From an uncultured Candidatus Saccharibacteria bacterium (GTDB lineage Bacteria > Patescibacteriota > Saccharimonadia > Saccharimonadales > Saccharimonadaceae): a stretch of DNA of 52,715 bases. The stretch lies in contig CAPFSK010000006.1 of the NCBI GenBank assembly GCA_948614045.1, positions 1 through 52,715 on the forward strand, in the 5' to 3' direction. Under the pieces are notes generated by a model. The model did not search any database, was not told where the DNA came from, and saw only the letters and a program-made list of their open reading frames with translations. A program made the translations under genes and the position numbers. Of this stretch, positions 14,612 through 24,133 are shown in pieces (the stretch's first letter is position 1; each line of letters opens with the position of its first letter).

Positions 14612-16375
14612 CTACGCCAAATCACTCGCTACCCGATTCACTTCCTCAATCGTCGTCACCCCTGACAGCGCCTTCAAAATCCCATCCTGTCGCATCGTCA
14701 CCGTTCCCTTCTCTTTTGCAACCCGCATTACTTCCGCCGACGTCGCATGCGATACGATCAACTTCTGGATATCCTCATCCACATCAATCGCCTCATACAA
14801 CCCCGCTCGACCAGCATATCCGCCAGGCGAATCTTGATCATCAACACCTTTCACCAGCGTATAACTACTCTGCCCACCGACCGGCAAACCTGCATAGCCC
14901 AAGTCCTCACTTACCATCGCCACATCCTCCTGTGTCTTCGGCAACAAATCCCCCACTACCTTATTCACCTCTTCCGTCTGCATCTCATTACTTTGGAACG
15001 TCGTTCGCTTCTGCGCTACTCGCCGCACCAGCCTCTGCCCAATCACCGTATTTAGCGTACTTGCCAACAAAAACGGCTCAATTCCCATATCCAGCAACCT
15101 CGGCAAAATCCCCGCCGCTGAGTTCGTGTGTAGCGTCGAAAACACCAAATGCCCCGTCAGACTCGCCTGCACCGCAAGATTCGCCGTCTCCGAATCACGA
15201 ATCTCCCCCACCATCACCACATCCGGATCCTGACGCAAAATACTCCTCAGCCCCGACGCAAACGTCAACCCAGCGTCCACATTCACCTGAATCTGATTCA
15301 CCCCATCCATCTTATACTCGACCGGGTCCTCCAGCGTCACAATATTAATCTTCTCGCTCTTAATCTTCTTAATTAACGCATACAACGTCGTACTTTTACC
15401 CGAACCCGTCGGGCCAGATGTCAAAATCATTCCATTTGGTCGACTAATCCCCTCCATCACTGCCCGAAGCGCTCGCCCAGTCATCCCCATCCCCTCGATA
15501 TCCATGCTCGTCCCGGTCTTATCCAACAAACGAATCACCACCTGCTCCCCCCACACCACCGGACTAATTGCAATACGAAGATCCACTTCTTTATCCCCCA
15601 CCAAAACCGCAAACTGCCCGTCCTGCGGAATCCGGTGTTCATCAATCTTCAAATTCGACAAAATCTTAATCCGCGACACTAACGCTGGCTCAATCGCCTT
15701 CGGCAACTCCATTACCCGCCTGAGCACGCCATCAATCCGACAGCGAATCACCAAACTATTCTCCAGCGGCTCGATATGCACATCACTCGCCTTACTCTTC
15801 ACGGCAAAGTCCAAAATACTCGTTAATGCCTTAGAAATCGGCGAATCTTGCGTAATCGTCTTAACATTACTATTCGCCCTTTGCTCGACTTCTTGATTCG
15901 TAACCTTAACAGCCTGTTTAACACCCGTGAAGTCTCCTCGGTACTGCTTCAATACCGCCTGAATCCCCCCATTCGACGCCATCACCGCTCGTACCGGTCG
16001 TCCGGTCAAAGTCGACAAATAATCCACCGACTGGATATTTCCCACGTCGAGCATCGCCACGACCAGCTGCCCATTACTCTCGCCCAGCGGCACTACCATA
16101 CTCCGTTGCGCCACCTCAAACGGCAATAACGCCAATACCTGCTGATCCATCTCCACCCCCAACAAATCAACGTACGGCACCCCCATCACGACCGCCGTCG
16201 CATGCGCCAACATCTCATCCGTAATTACCCCCTTCGAGCTCAACGTCGCCACCAGTGGCTGTTTCGTCTGCACGACTTCAGCCTGCACCTGTGCTACCGC
16301 AGTCGCATCAACCAACCCCTCATTAACGAGAAGTTGTATTACTCGATCCAGCCCATCCTTCGTTAGCAGTGCCAC
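14612..16375 (-). CDS. pilB: Type IV pilus assembly ATPase
   Basis: 587 residues. MshEN-type N-terminal domains (about 10-150), then a linker and the GspE/PilB ATPase: SDVHIEPLENSLVIRCRIDG, Walker A GPTGSGKSTTLYALIKK, EDPVEYKMDG, Walker B VVMVGEIRD, GHLVFSTLHTNSAAG. It powers pilus extension. The C-terminal region lacks the two CxxC zinc pairs usual in PilB/GspE (RRVAQKRTT is where the first pair is expected). The GTG start is preceded by GAGGAG and follows the stop of the upstream small gene by one nucleotide or so. Confidence 0.93.
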   Translation of the reverse strand: MALLTKDGLDRVIQLLVNEGLVDATAVAQVQAEVVQTKQPLVATLSSKGVITDEMLAHATAVVMGVPYVDLLGVEMDQQVLALLPFEVAQRSMVVPLGESNGQLVVAMLDVGNIQSVDYLSTLTGRPVRAVMASNGGIQAVLKQYRGDFTGVKQAVKVTNQEVEQRANSNVKTITQDSPISKALTSILDFAVKSKASDVHIEPLENSLVIRCRIDGVLRRVMELPKAIEPALVSRIKILSNLKIDEHRIPQDGQFAVLVGDKEVDLRIAISPVVWGEQVVIRLLDKTGTSMDIEGMGMTGRALRAVMEGISRPNGMILTSGPTGSGKSTTLYALIKKIKSEKINIVTLEDPVEYKMDGVNQIQVNVDAGLTFASGLRSILRQDPDVVMVGEIRDSETANLAVQASLTGHLVFSTLHTNSAAGILPRLLDMGIEPFLLASTLNTVIGQRLVRRVAQKRTTFQSNEMQTEEVNKVVGDLLPKTQEDVAMVSEDLGYAGLPVGGQSSYTLVKGVDDQDSPGGYAGRAGLYEAIDVDEDIQKLIVSHATSAEVMRVAKEKGTVTMRQDGILKALSGVTTIEEVNRVASDLA

Positions 16376-16377
16376 AC

Positions 16378-16725
16378 TTACTCCTCCTCAGCACCAGCCT
16401 CATCTTCCCCCTCATCGTCACCATCATCTTCTTCATCCGGTGCCTGTTCGCGCCCACATGCAATCAACTCAGCTTTGTCCAACATCCCATTCTGGTCAAT
16501 GTCTTCACAATCGCCTACATAAACCTCAATCGTCGGGTTAATCGCCGTACCGTTAAAAATTTCCTCATTCGGCTCCGCCAAATCGCTCGTAAGCACCGTA
16601 CTCACCGTCGTAAATTCTACACTCGCCTTATTCGGATCACCCAGCAAAGCATTACACGCCAAGAAAGCCGCCAACGTCCCAATCCCCGCAATCAGAATCA
16701 AACTATAAATATCTGACCGTTTCAC
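16378..16725 (-). CDS. Small anchored protein with EF-hand-like loop, PilP position
   Basis: 115 residues. One N-terminal transmembrane helix (IYSLILIAGIGTLAAFLA), a short beta region, a calcium-loop pattern DIDQNGMLDKAE bracketed by two cysteines (GDC...ACG), and a very acidic tail (DEEDDGDDEGEDEAGAEEE). Its place after the PilO-like gene suggests it belongs to the alignment complex. The GTG start overlaps the upstream stop (TAGTG). No family match is recognised. Confidence 0.65.
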   Translation of the reverse strand: MKRSDIYSLILIAGIGTLAAFLACNALLGDPNKASVEFTTVSTVLTSDLAEPNEEIFNGTAINPTIEVYVGDCEDIDQNGMLDKAELIACGREQAPDEEDDGDDEGEDEAGAEEE

Positions 16726-17600
16726 TACTTCCTCCTCGTTTTATCACTTGCCTTAATCACCACCGTTTTCTCAATTTCCGCAGCATCTTCTAGATAATAC
16801 GCATCCGCCAATGCATTTAGACTTAGACCTGAATTCGTCCACTCAATCGTTCCTGACGTAATATCAAACTCCCGTACCGAATGTTCAATCTTATCCAAAG
16901 CCCTTAGCACTACATCGCTTCCGCCTTCAACCTGCAACGTCACCGGAATCACACCGATCCCTTCAATCCGACTTTCCACTGCGTCATCCCGTGGCGTCAA
17001 CCTCTCCGGCTCCCAACCCGTCAACAGCAAGACCTGGTTCAAGCTCGCCATCAAGGCCTCCGTATTTTTCTGCGCCGGCAAAGCATCCGGAATCACGCGC
17101 AAAGCCGAACAGACCTTCGACATCTGTAGATATTGCTGCTTTTCTAGCTCATCCGTCGTCTCCTCATACTTCTCATTAAAATCAATCTTCTCGCCTTTGT
17201 CGTCATAACACTTCTCATTCCGCTGCCGCGCTACCGATTCCAAATCAGTATTCTGCGCCATTTGCATCAACACTTTATACCTTAAACTATTAGTCACACT
17301 ATTCAGTGACACTTCATTCGAGTTACATTTCTCTAGCTCCTCATTACTCAGTCTGCCGTTTTTGTCTGTATCGACACAAACCCCAACATTCCTGAGCGAC
17401 TGGTCATAATCCGTAATCGCCTGACTCTTCGCCGAAATAATCTTTGTATTAAAATTAATATACTTAATCAAGAAAATCGACAACACTGCACACGCCCCAA
17501 ACACCAGTGAAGCAATCAACACTTCCAACATCGTCAACTGTTGCGCCTTCGAGATTTTCGATCTCTTGCTCGTCGCCGCCTCAACCTTAGCTTCCGCCAT
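16725..17600 (-). CDS. PilO-position pilus alignment protein with EF-hand-like loop
   Basis: 291 residues: a basic cytoplasmic start, a transmembrane helix at about 23-47 (MLEVLIASLVFGACAVLSIF), a coiled-coil-like stretch, and an extracytoplasmic alpha/beta domain (VIPVTLQVEGGSDVVLRALDKIE). These features and the position after pilN are those of PilO, but the sequence itself is weakly similar. A canonical calcium loop (DTDKNGRLSNEE) lies between two cysteines at about 78-97. The start overlaps the pilN stop (TAATG) and has GGAGGAAG. Confidence 0.65.
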   Translation of the reverse strand: MAEAKVEAATSKRSKISKAQQLTMLEVLIASLVFGACAVLSIFLIKYINFNTKIISAKSQAITDYDQSLRNVGVCVDTDKNGRLSNEELEKCNSNEVSLNSVTNSLRYKVLMQMAQNTDLESVARQRNEKCYDDKGEKIDFNEKYEETTDELEKQQYLQMSKVCSALRVIPDALPAQKNTEALMASLNQVLLLTGWEPERLTPRDDAVESRIEGIGVIPVTLQVEGGSDVVLRALDKIEHSVREFDITSGTIEWTNSGLSLNALADAYYLEDAAEIEKTVVIKASDKTRRK

Positions 17601-19042
17601 TAGTTGCTTCCTCCTCGATTATTCGTATTATTCGTGTTACTTGAGCCACTCGTGCCATCCTCATCTTCATCATCACCACTACTATTACTCGTATTACTCA
17701 TACATTCCCTGTCGCCCTCAGCACACTCCGTCGCCGGCTGCGTAAACATTCCGCCAATCTGAACATACGAATCCGTCACGTTCTGCCCCACCGGACCAAT
17801 CGCCATCATATGCTTATTCCTAAAGGCAAAGAACTCTGGCTCGACCGTCAAACTTGCCGTAAATCTCAAAACTAGATTATTACTCTCATCACGTCCATTT
17901 GAGCTCGACGACACTGTCAACCCCTCCGGTGCCAACATGCAGCCATTAGTCGAAGTCCACTTCGCAGTCTCACTATTCCCCTGCGTCGCTCCGCTATAAT
18001 TAATACACGCGCTCTCAAAATGTTCGATTCCGTCAATCGTACCATTTAGTTCCATCATTCCACCCCGATACCAAGTATCGAACTGTGGCGTCCGCCAAAT
18101 CTTCACCCGCTCAACCGTCTTCACAACATACACCGTCCGACCATCGACTTCCTTCTTCTCTACCCCCTCTTCCGTCACCGTAATCTTCCCGTCAGCATCC
18201 GTCTCAAACTCCACCCCCGCGTCCATCAACTCATCCTCTGGCACCTCTTTTTCAGAAGTCTCTACCTCAGCATCCTTGCTGTAAAACAGTTCCACTGGAT
18301 TTTCTTCATCCTCATCTTCACGCGAGCTACTACCCACTGGCAAAGCTGCACAACCTTCCGCACTCAAATTCCACCAAGCGTAATAATCCTCACCTTTACG
18401 ATACGCCGCTCCATCGCTGCTCGCTTCATCAATACACCATGTCGGAATCTCATTACCATTCGCATCCACATAGCGACCATAATCATATTTCGTTAGCGCC
18501 ACTCCCTTCTTAAACGACTCCAACACACGATAATCAATCAACGGCGCCATCCGCGCATCTGCCTGCGCTTCCATCCTAAGTGTACTAGCATCAAGATCCA
18601 CTCTAAGCTCAGACAGCTGCACCACGTCGCCCCCAGTTGGCAACATCGCTCCGAGCGCACCAAACACACGTGATAGCACTCGCTTATTATTCGCAATTTC
18701 CTGCAATTTCCCTAGCTGCCCCTGCACCGTCACGAGATCACCAAGCTCCTCAAAACCCATCAATTTCGCCGACATCGTCTCCAGTTTTTTATCTTGGCTC
18801 GACATTGCGATATCTTGACCACTCTTAATACTAAACAGCACCGCCACTACCCCCAGGCTCGCCGCCGACACCACAATACAAATAAACAACACAAGATTAC
18901 GCAACTTCTGCGCTTTAATCATCTGATGCTTCACTTCTGGCACCAAATTAATCTCATACATCGTATTAACGGTCGTACTCACCGCCTTGCCCTGACTACC
19001 TTTCCCCGTAATCTTAGCAATCAACTCTTTGAACCGATCCAT
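17600..19042 (-). CDS. pilN: Type IV pilus alignment protein PilN-like
   Basis: 480 residues, more than twice the usual ~180-200. The N-terminal cytoplasmic motif YEINLVPEVK is the PilM-binding signature and is followed by a transmembrane helix (about 47-70). The long extracytoplasmic part contains many cysteines, an acidic E/D-rich stretch and an Asn/Gly/Ser-rich disordered end (NNTNNRGGSN). It links PilM to the PilO-like protein. TAATG overlaps join it to both neighbours. PilN is assigned by motif and order; the enlarged domain is unlike known PilN. Confidence 0.8.
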   Translation of the reverse strand: MDRFKELIAKITGKGSQGKAVSTTVNTMYEINLVPEVKHQMIKAQKLRNLVLFICIVVSAASLGVVAVLFSIKSGQDIAMSSQDKKLETMSAKLMGFEELGDLVTVQGQLGKLQEIANNKRVLSRVFGALGAMLPTGGDVVQLSELRVDLDASTLRMEAQADARMAPLIDYRVLESFKKGVALTKYDYGRYVDANGNEIPTWCIDEASSDGAAYRKGEDYYAWWNLSAEGCAALPVGSSSREDEDEENPVELFYSKDAEVETSEKEVPEDELMDAGVEFETDADGKITVTEEGVEKKEVDGRTVYVVKTVERVKIWRTPQFDTWYRGGMMELNGTIDGIEHFESACINYSGATQGNSETAKWTSTNGCMLAPEGLTVSSSSNGRDESNNLVLRFTASLTVEPEFFAFRNKHMMAIGPVGQNVTDSYVQIGGMFTQPATECAEGDRECMSNTSNSSGDDEDEDGTSGSSNTNNTNNRGGSN

Positions 19043-20088
19043 TAGTCGTTACTCCTTTCCGCCAAACCAATCGCCACCGCAAACTCGCTCGCCACCGGCT
19101 GCAAGACCTGTTGCTGCTCTGGACTTACCCGTACTAGCTGCCATGGATTCCCCTGCGTCGTCGGCACATTCGTCTTTGCCTCAATATACTCTGCGATAAA
19201 CGGGATCATCCCCGCAAACCCTGACAAGATAATTCCACCAACTGGCGCGTTCATATACTCCGACTGGAAGAATCGAATACTCTTCGTGAGCTCCGAAGCA
19301 AAGCTTTCCAAAGTCGAATCGAGCGCCTTAAATACCTGACCTTCAACCTTATCCTGCGCCAGACCAAACTTCAAAATAAACTGCCGCGCCTGCTCTTCCT
19401 TCACCGACAACGCCGACGTCACAGTCCGAATCAGTAGCGCAAACCCACCTGGTACGCTCCGCACTAACCTTGGCACTCCCTTGTACATCATCACAATATC
19501 CGTACTTCGTTCCCCAAGATCAATAATCAATCTTGCATCTTGCGCACCAATTGGCGTGAGCGCCCTAGCCATCGCCAAAGATTCCGGCTCCTGCGCAATC
19601 ACGTTCAAACCAAACGACTCCATCATCTCTAACCGTGACTCTGCAAAACTCACCGCTGATGACGAAATCAAAACTTCCGCCTTCGTTGCATCATTCGGGC
19701 ACACCCCAAGCGACACATAATCTACCGTCGCCTCATCTAACGGCATCGGGATATACTTATCTAGCTGGTATTTAATTGTATTCATCAGCTCATCCTCCGG
19801 CTGATTATCAACTCGCACAATCGCCGTAAAAGTTTTTGCTGCTGGCATCCCTACTGCCACATTTTTCGTCGTAATTCCTGCCTGCTGGACTGCTCCCAAA
19901 ATCGTCTCTCCGAGACGTCGAATACCAGCCGCCGACCCGTCTTCCAAAATCTTATGCTCGACTGGCACATATGCAAACTTTTGCAACGTCCAACCGTGCT
20001 GCGCATCGCCCGAAAGTTGCACCAAGCGAATTGCAGTTGTCCCAATATCTAATGCGAAGAAATCGCCCACTCCATGGATTAAGCTCAT
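19042..20088 (-). CDS. pilM: Type IV pilus actin-like ATPase
   Basis: 348 residues from ATG 20088. Actin-like motifs: phosphate-1 FALDIGTTAIRLVQL, phosphate-2 RLIIDLGERSTDIVM, adenosine-type GIILSGFAGMIPFI. Cytoplasmic PilM binds the PilN INLVP peptide and signals to PilB/PilT. The longer reading (20151) crosses the promoter. First gene of the leftward pilus operon pilM-pilN-(pilO)-(pilP position)-pilB. Confidence 0.92.
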   Translation of the reverse strand: MSLIHGVGDFFALDIGTTAIRLVQLSGDAQHGWTLQKFAYVPVEHKILEDGSAAGIRRLGETILGAVQQAGITTKNVAVGMPAAKTFTAIVRVDNQPEDELMNTIKYQLDKYIPMPLDEATVDYVSLGVCPNDATKAEVLISSSAVSFAESRLEMMESFGLNVIAQEPESLAMARALTPIGAQDARLIIDLGERSTDIVMMYKGVPRLVRSVPGGFALLIRTVTSALSVKEEQARQFILKFGLAQDKVEGQVFKALDSTLESFASELTKSIRFFQSEYMNAPVGGIILSGFAGMIPFIAEYIEAKTNVPTTQGNPWQLVRVSPEQQQVLQPVASEFAVAIGLAERSND

Positions 20089-20094
20089 GCTATT

Positions 20095-20123
20095 ATTATA
20101 TGCTGAATTCTCGCAGAAATCAA
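20095..20123 (-). promoter_or_regulatory. Leaderless promoter of the pilus operon
   Basis: TTGATT (20123-20118), 17 nt, TATAAT (20100-20095), then 6 nt to the pilM ATG. Transcription would start at or next to the start codon. Confidence 0.7.
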
Positions 20124-20164
20124 CAGGTTTTTCACAAACGATCCCATCCACTCAACCATCATCT

Positions 20165-21550
20165 TTACTCACACCACACGACTTCCTTATCATAAATTTT
20201 TACCGGCAACGTCCAATCTGCAATCATATCCTCCTGCCCCAAGTAAATCCCCGGCAGCGTACGGCTCGTCACTTCTTCTCGCGTCACGCACACAACCGAT
20301 GTCTCACTCTCCCGTATTTTCTCTAGCACTCTCCCTGCCTTCTCATGATATTCCAATGCCAGCGCTGTCCTCGCTCCTACCACTCCAACCACAAGTACCA
20401 GCATCCCCGCTCCAACCACTTCCATCCCCCACCCTCTCGTCCACTCTCGCACTAGCAACAATACAGCCATCACTCCCGCCGCATACGCCGGCAAGAGAAT
20501 CCTCAGCGGCGCGCTCAACTGCGTCGCCACTAATATATGTACCACGACAAACCCCACAAGCACCATCAACACCCTACGTTCCTTCTCTTCAACCGGCCAC
20601 CATACCAACCTATCCTGCTTCTTCCACAGCCACTTCCGCATTACTCTCATTCCCGCAAACACTACCAACACCACTACCATCGGCGCCACCACTCGCACCC
20701 CATTACTAACCGCATGCTTCATCAACTTCACAGCGCTCTCCATCGGTTGGCGCATTACTTCACTCAAACTCACATAATCATACTCCGTTGCATATCCCCC
20801 ATCAATATATCCCGACACCCCCGGACCACCAATATACGCCACTGCCATCCCGATTAAAATCCCCACCACACCTAAAATCTCCCATACCCTCAACCTCTTC
20901 AGCACTTCCCCTATTTTCTTCTCGCGCACCATCCTTATCACCAGCACACCCACAAACGTTATCAAAAACGCCACCGGCGTCAGATTCGATGACAAACCAA
21001 ACACTACCCCAGCAAGCAACATCAACCCCGCCTGCCACCACCGCCATCGCATCTCTTCTCCGCGCATTCGCTTCAAATACCATAAGCCAAACCCCAATGT
21101 AATCATCACAATCAACAAATAGTTATGTATCGCCGAAAATCCCGCATACAGCACCCGCCCGTGCGGAGTTAAGAAAATCATCAAAAATCCCAACGCCCAA
21201 ATCACCGCGTCCTTTAGCTCCAATCGCACCTTCCTCCCCAGCGCCACATACGTCATCAAGTACAGCATTCCCACCCCGAGCGCCACATCGGCCAACCGAA
21301 ACACTGTATCAACTCCAAAACTATATTGATAATCAAAGAAATTAATCACCGCCCAAGCATACATATCCGGAATTCGCGCATTATGTTGAAACGCCGCCCC
21401 CATATCCTCCAACACTGCTGGCTCCGTACCTGCCCCTTGATACACATCCTCGCCCGACGTTGTAATCGCAAAATAGCTCACCACGAAAAACACCGCCGTC
21501 AGCCCAAACAACAACCCCGCCAGTATCTTCCTCGTCACACCTCGTTTCAT
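20165..21550 (-). CDS. Polytopic membrane protein, DUF6056/GT-C-like
   Basis: 461 residues with about 10 hydrophobic helices. LTPHGRVLYAGFSAIHNYLL and the arrangement of short loops resemble DUF6056 and other GT-C type proteins, which transfer sugars from lipid carriers; no catalytic motif can be assigned with certainty. TATACT lies 6 nt before the ATG (leaderless). It precedes pilM in the same direction and ends 76 nt before it, so it may act on surface structures such as the pilin. Confidence 0.55.
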   Translation of the reverse strand: MKRGVTRKILAGLLFGLTAVFFVVSYFAITTSGEDVYQGAGTEPAVLEDMGAAFQHNARIPDMYAWAVINFFDYQYSFGVDTVFRLADVALGVGMLYLMTYVALGRKVRLELKDAVIWALGFLMIFLTPHGRVLYAGFSAIHNYLLIVMITLGFGLWYLKRMRGEEMRWRWWQAGLMLLAGVVFGLSSNLTPVAFLITFVGVLVIRMVREKKIGEVLKRLRVWEILGVVGILIGMAVAYIGGPGVSGYIDGGYATEYDYVSLSEVMRQPMESAVKLMKHAVSNGVRVVAPMVVVLVVFAGMRVMRKWLWKKQDRLVWWPVEEKERRVLMVLVGFVVVHILVATQLSAPLRILLPAYAAGVMAVLLLVREWTRGWGMEVVGAGMLVLVVGVVGARTALALEYHEKAGRVLEKIRESETSVVCVTREEVTSRTLPGIYLGQEDMIADWTLPVKIYDKEVVWCE

Positions 21551-21562
21551 ACCCTCAGTATA

Positions 21563-22282
21563 TCACACTCCCGTTACACTCTCTACGCACTGCCGAAACC
21601 CCTGAAAAAACTTCTCAAACCCTTCTCCGCTCATCCGCATCTTACTGTTCAACTCCAGCTGCACGCAATTCACACTAGTTTCCCGATGTACGAAATTTGA
21701 CACCGTATAAGGTCGCCTCGCCATAAACTTCTCATCGATCCTCGCGTCCACTCCTCTCTGTCGCCAATTCTCCGCCAACCGCTCTATCTCTTCCTTACCA
21801 CAAGCCACATTCTGTCCATCATTAATCCCCATATCCATATCAAAACCATGCTTATCCAGACAGCCATGAATATCAAACACCCATCCGATATCATATTCCT
21901 TCACCAACTTCGCAATCTCTTCTCGATACGCCACGCTCCGTTCATCTTCTGCATAATTCGGATCATCTCCATCCTCCCACAACCGCATCACTCCAAACAC
22001 ACCCAATTCCTCGCACAGATACTCAACAATTCCGCCCGTCATACCATCACGTTCTTTTACTGCACCGTTACGAATCTGACACACCGCATGCGGCGCCGAC
22101 ACTAATACCGGGACCTTCCCCAGAATCACCTGATAATTCGCCCCCTCTCCTTTTTCACCATGATAATCATTCGCCTCATACTTTTCATTCAATTCTGCAA
22201 TTCGCACTATCCTCGCGTCCGCCGCCTCGCGCCGCACTCGTTTCTCCTCATCCACCACAAACTCATCTAATTTTCCGCTCAT
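21563..22282 (-). CDS. N-formylglutamate amidohydrolase-like protein
   Basis: 239 residues. VPVLVSAPHAVCQIRNG, then WVFDIHGCLDKHGFDMDMG, and the late NCVQLELNSKMRM follow the HutG-like (FGase) zinc hydrolase pattern. The histidines in SAPHA and DIHG are the likely metal ligands. The substrate is an N-acyl or N-formyl amino acid or peptide, not specified by sequence. The ATG overlaps the stop of the methyltransferase gene (TGATG), so ATG 22282 is preferred over 22300. Confidence 0.75.
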   Translation of the reverse strand: MSGKLDEFVVDEEKRVRREAADARIVRIAELNEKYEANDYHGEKGEGANYQVILGKVPVLVSAPHAVCQIRNGAVKERDGMTGGIVEYLCEELGVFGVMRLWEDGDDPNYAEDERSVAYREEIAKLVKEYDIGWVFDIHGCLDKHGFDMDMGINDGQNVACGKEEIERLAENWRQRGVDARIDEKFMARRPYTVSNFVHRETSVNCVQLELNSKMRMSGEGFEKFFQGFRQCVESVTGV

Positions 22283-22854
22283 CACACCGCCTTTAACCAA
22301 TAAAATCTTTCTTGATTTCCCCCAATCTTCCCCCGCACCGCATTATCTCGCTTTTTCACTATCCGGAACCCATTCCTTACTAGCCACTGCTCAAACCTCT
22401 TTACAATCTCCCGCCGCATTCTTTCATTCTTCACCACCCCATTTACTAATTGGTCCGGATACGCCTCAAACTGCGGCTTCAACATCACCAGATAATCCGT
22501 ATTCTTACCAGCAATACATTGCTTAGCATGCTGCAAAATCTTCGTTAAACTCACAAACGACACGTCAGCTAAAATTACATCAGGCACAGATATATCTTTA
22601 TTAGTTATCGTAAACACATCTGTCTTCTCATGCAGTTCTATCCGCGTATCATACCTCAGCGGCACCTTCATCTGCTTCGTCCCCTTCTCAATCGCAATTA
22701 CCTTCGCTGCCCCTTTTCTCAGCGCCAATTCCGTAAATCCTCCCGTTGACGACCCAATATCTAGCACCGTCTTCCCCCGAAAATCATAACCAAACGCTTC
22801 CACCGCTCCCGCGAGCTTCAACTCCGCCCGCCCTACAATCTCCTCACTACTCAT
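22282..22854 (-). CDS. TlyA/FtsJ-type rRNA methyltransferase without S4 domain
   Basis: 190 residues. SAM motif TVLDIGSSTGGFTELAL, acidic residue in IAIEKGT, ILADVSFVSLTKIL and LVMLKPQFEA (the K-D-K-E tetrad pattern of FtsJ-like 2'-O-methyltransferases). TlyA normally has an N-terminal S4 RNA-binding domain, which is missing here, so the protein is shorter by about 60 residues. It likely methylates rRNA ribose. The ATG at 22854 lies 5 nt after GGAGGG and overlaps the folC end. Confidence 0.8.
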   Translation of the reverse strand: MSSEEIVGRAELKLAGAVEAFGYDFRGKTVLDIGSSTGGFTELALRKGAAKVIAIEKGTKQMKVPLRYDTRIELHEKTDVFTITNKDISVPDVILADVSFVSLTKILQHAKQCIAGKNTDYLVMLKPQFEAYPDQLVNGVVKNERMRREIVKRFEQWLVRNGFRIVKKRDNAVRGKIGGNQERFYWLKAV

Positions 22855-24130
22855 CTCTCCCTCCAAACACCTTTTCTACCTCATCATAAACGAAAAACGT
22901 TCCCACGACAAAAGTCACTCCTTCCCGTTTCTCCTGCTTTATTCCCTGCAACGCCTCCGTCAAATCCATTACTCGATACTTACCATTCGGACAAATCTCC
23001 CGCGCCATCGCCAATAACTCATCCGCCAGCGTAAACGACTCCGTGTCATCCCCCGTCGTAAAAACATACTCCGCCTCCTCTCTAAGTAATACTTGTAAAA
23101 TCCTCCGGCAATCCTTCTTCCTTAGCGCCAAAACAAAAGTCTTCTTCTCATCCGGAACATCCGGATAGTACGCCTCAACATTTTTCCAAAAATTTTCAAT
23201 CGCCGGCAAATTATGCGCCCCATCATACACCACCAGAGGATCATCGCATACCGTCTCAAATCTCCCCCTATGTACGACTTCACTCAGCCCTTCTCGCACT
23301 GCTCGCTCGCTAATCGCCCACCTTCTCTCTCGCAAAATCCGCACACATTCTAGACAAATCGCCGCATTCTCCGCCTGCTTCTCCCCCCGTAGCGGCACCT
23401 CAATCTCCCCAAATTTCACGTCCCTTATCTTTACTCCTCCCTCCACAATCTCATGCGCCACCTCTGCCACTTCTATCAGTTCAGCCCCCATTTCCTCGCA
23501 TTTCCTCCGCACAACTTCTCGTGCCTCCTCCGGCAACTCCCCGCTCACGACCTTCCCACCGGGCTTTACAATTCCCGCCTTTTGCCCTGCAATCTCCGCC
23601 AAACTCTCCCCCAAAATATTCATATGATCATACCCGATCGACACAATCACCGCCACTTCTGGCGTCACAATATTCGTACAATCAAACTCACCCCCCAACC
23701 CCACTTCCAGCACCACGACATCACACCCCATCTCCGCATAATACACTAGCGCCATCGTCGTCTCAATCTCAAACAACGTAATCTCCACCCCGAACTCCGC
23801 CTCATATTCATCAATTACTGGCTGCAATTCCGCGAGCAGCTTCTCAATCTCCGCATCCGTGATCTCCCTACCATTCACCTGTATCCGCTCGTTAAAGCGC
23901 ACCAAGTGCGGCGACATAAACTTTCCGGTTTTATACCCCGCTTTCTCCAGAATCTTCGCCATCATCTCGACCACGCTACCCTTACCATTCGTCCCCGCTA
24001 CGTGCACAAACTTCGTCTTTTTCTCCGGATGCCCCAGCCGCGACATCAAAAACTTCATCGCCTTAAGCGACGGATTCTTACTCGTACTCAGACTACACGA
24101 CCCCAACCAGTTCAAATCCCGCTTCGTCAT
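22847..24130 (-). CDS. folC: Folylpolyglutamate / dihydrofolate synthase
   Basis: 427 residues of the Mur ligase superfamily. ATP loop HVAGTNGKGSVVEMM, SPHLVRFNERI, EVGLGGEFDCTNIV (family DATN region), IGYDHMNILG, KAGIVKPGG, and the C-terminal VVYDGAHNLPAI. It adds glutamate to folates in the cytosol. The start follows the peptidase gene stop directly, with AAGGA upstream. Finding FolC in a reduced genome suggests that scavenged folate is retained. Confidence 0.93.
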   Translation of the reverse strand: MTKRDLNWLGSCSLSTSKNPSLKAMKFLMSRLGHPEKKTKFVHVAGTNGKGSVVEMMAKILEKAGYKTGKFMSPHLVRFNERIQVNGREITDAEIEKLLAELQPVIDEYEAEFGVEITLFEIETTMALVYYAEMGCDVVVLEVGLGGEFDCTNIVTPEVAVIVSIGYDHMNILGESLAEIAGQKAGIVKPGGKVVSGELPEEAREVVRRKCEEMGAELIEVAEVAHEIVEGGVKIRDVKFGEIEVPLRGEKQAENAAICLECVRILRERRWAISERAVREGLSEVVHRGRFETVCDDPLVVYDGAHNLPAIENFWKNVEAYYPDVPDEKKTFVLALRKKDCRRILQVLLREEAEYVFTTGDDTESFTLADELLAMAREICPNGKYRVMDLTEALQGIKQEKREGVTFVVGTFFVYDEVEKVFGGRDE

Positions 24131-24133
24131 CAC

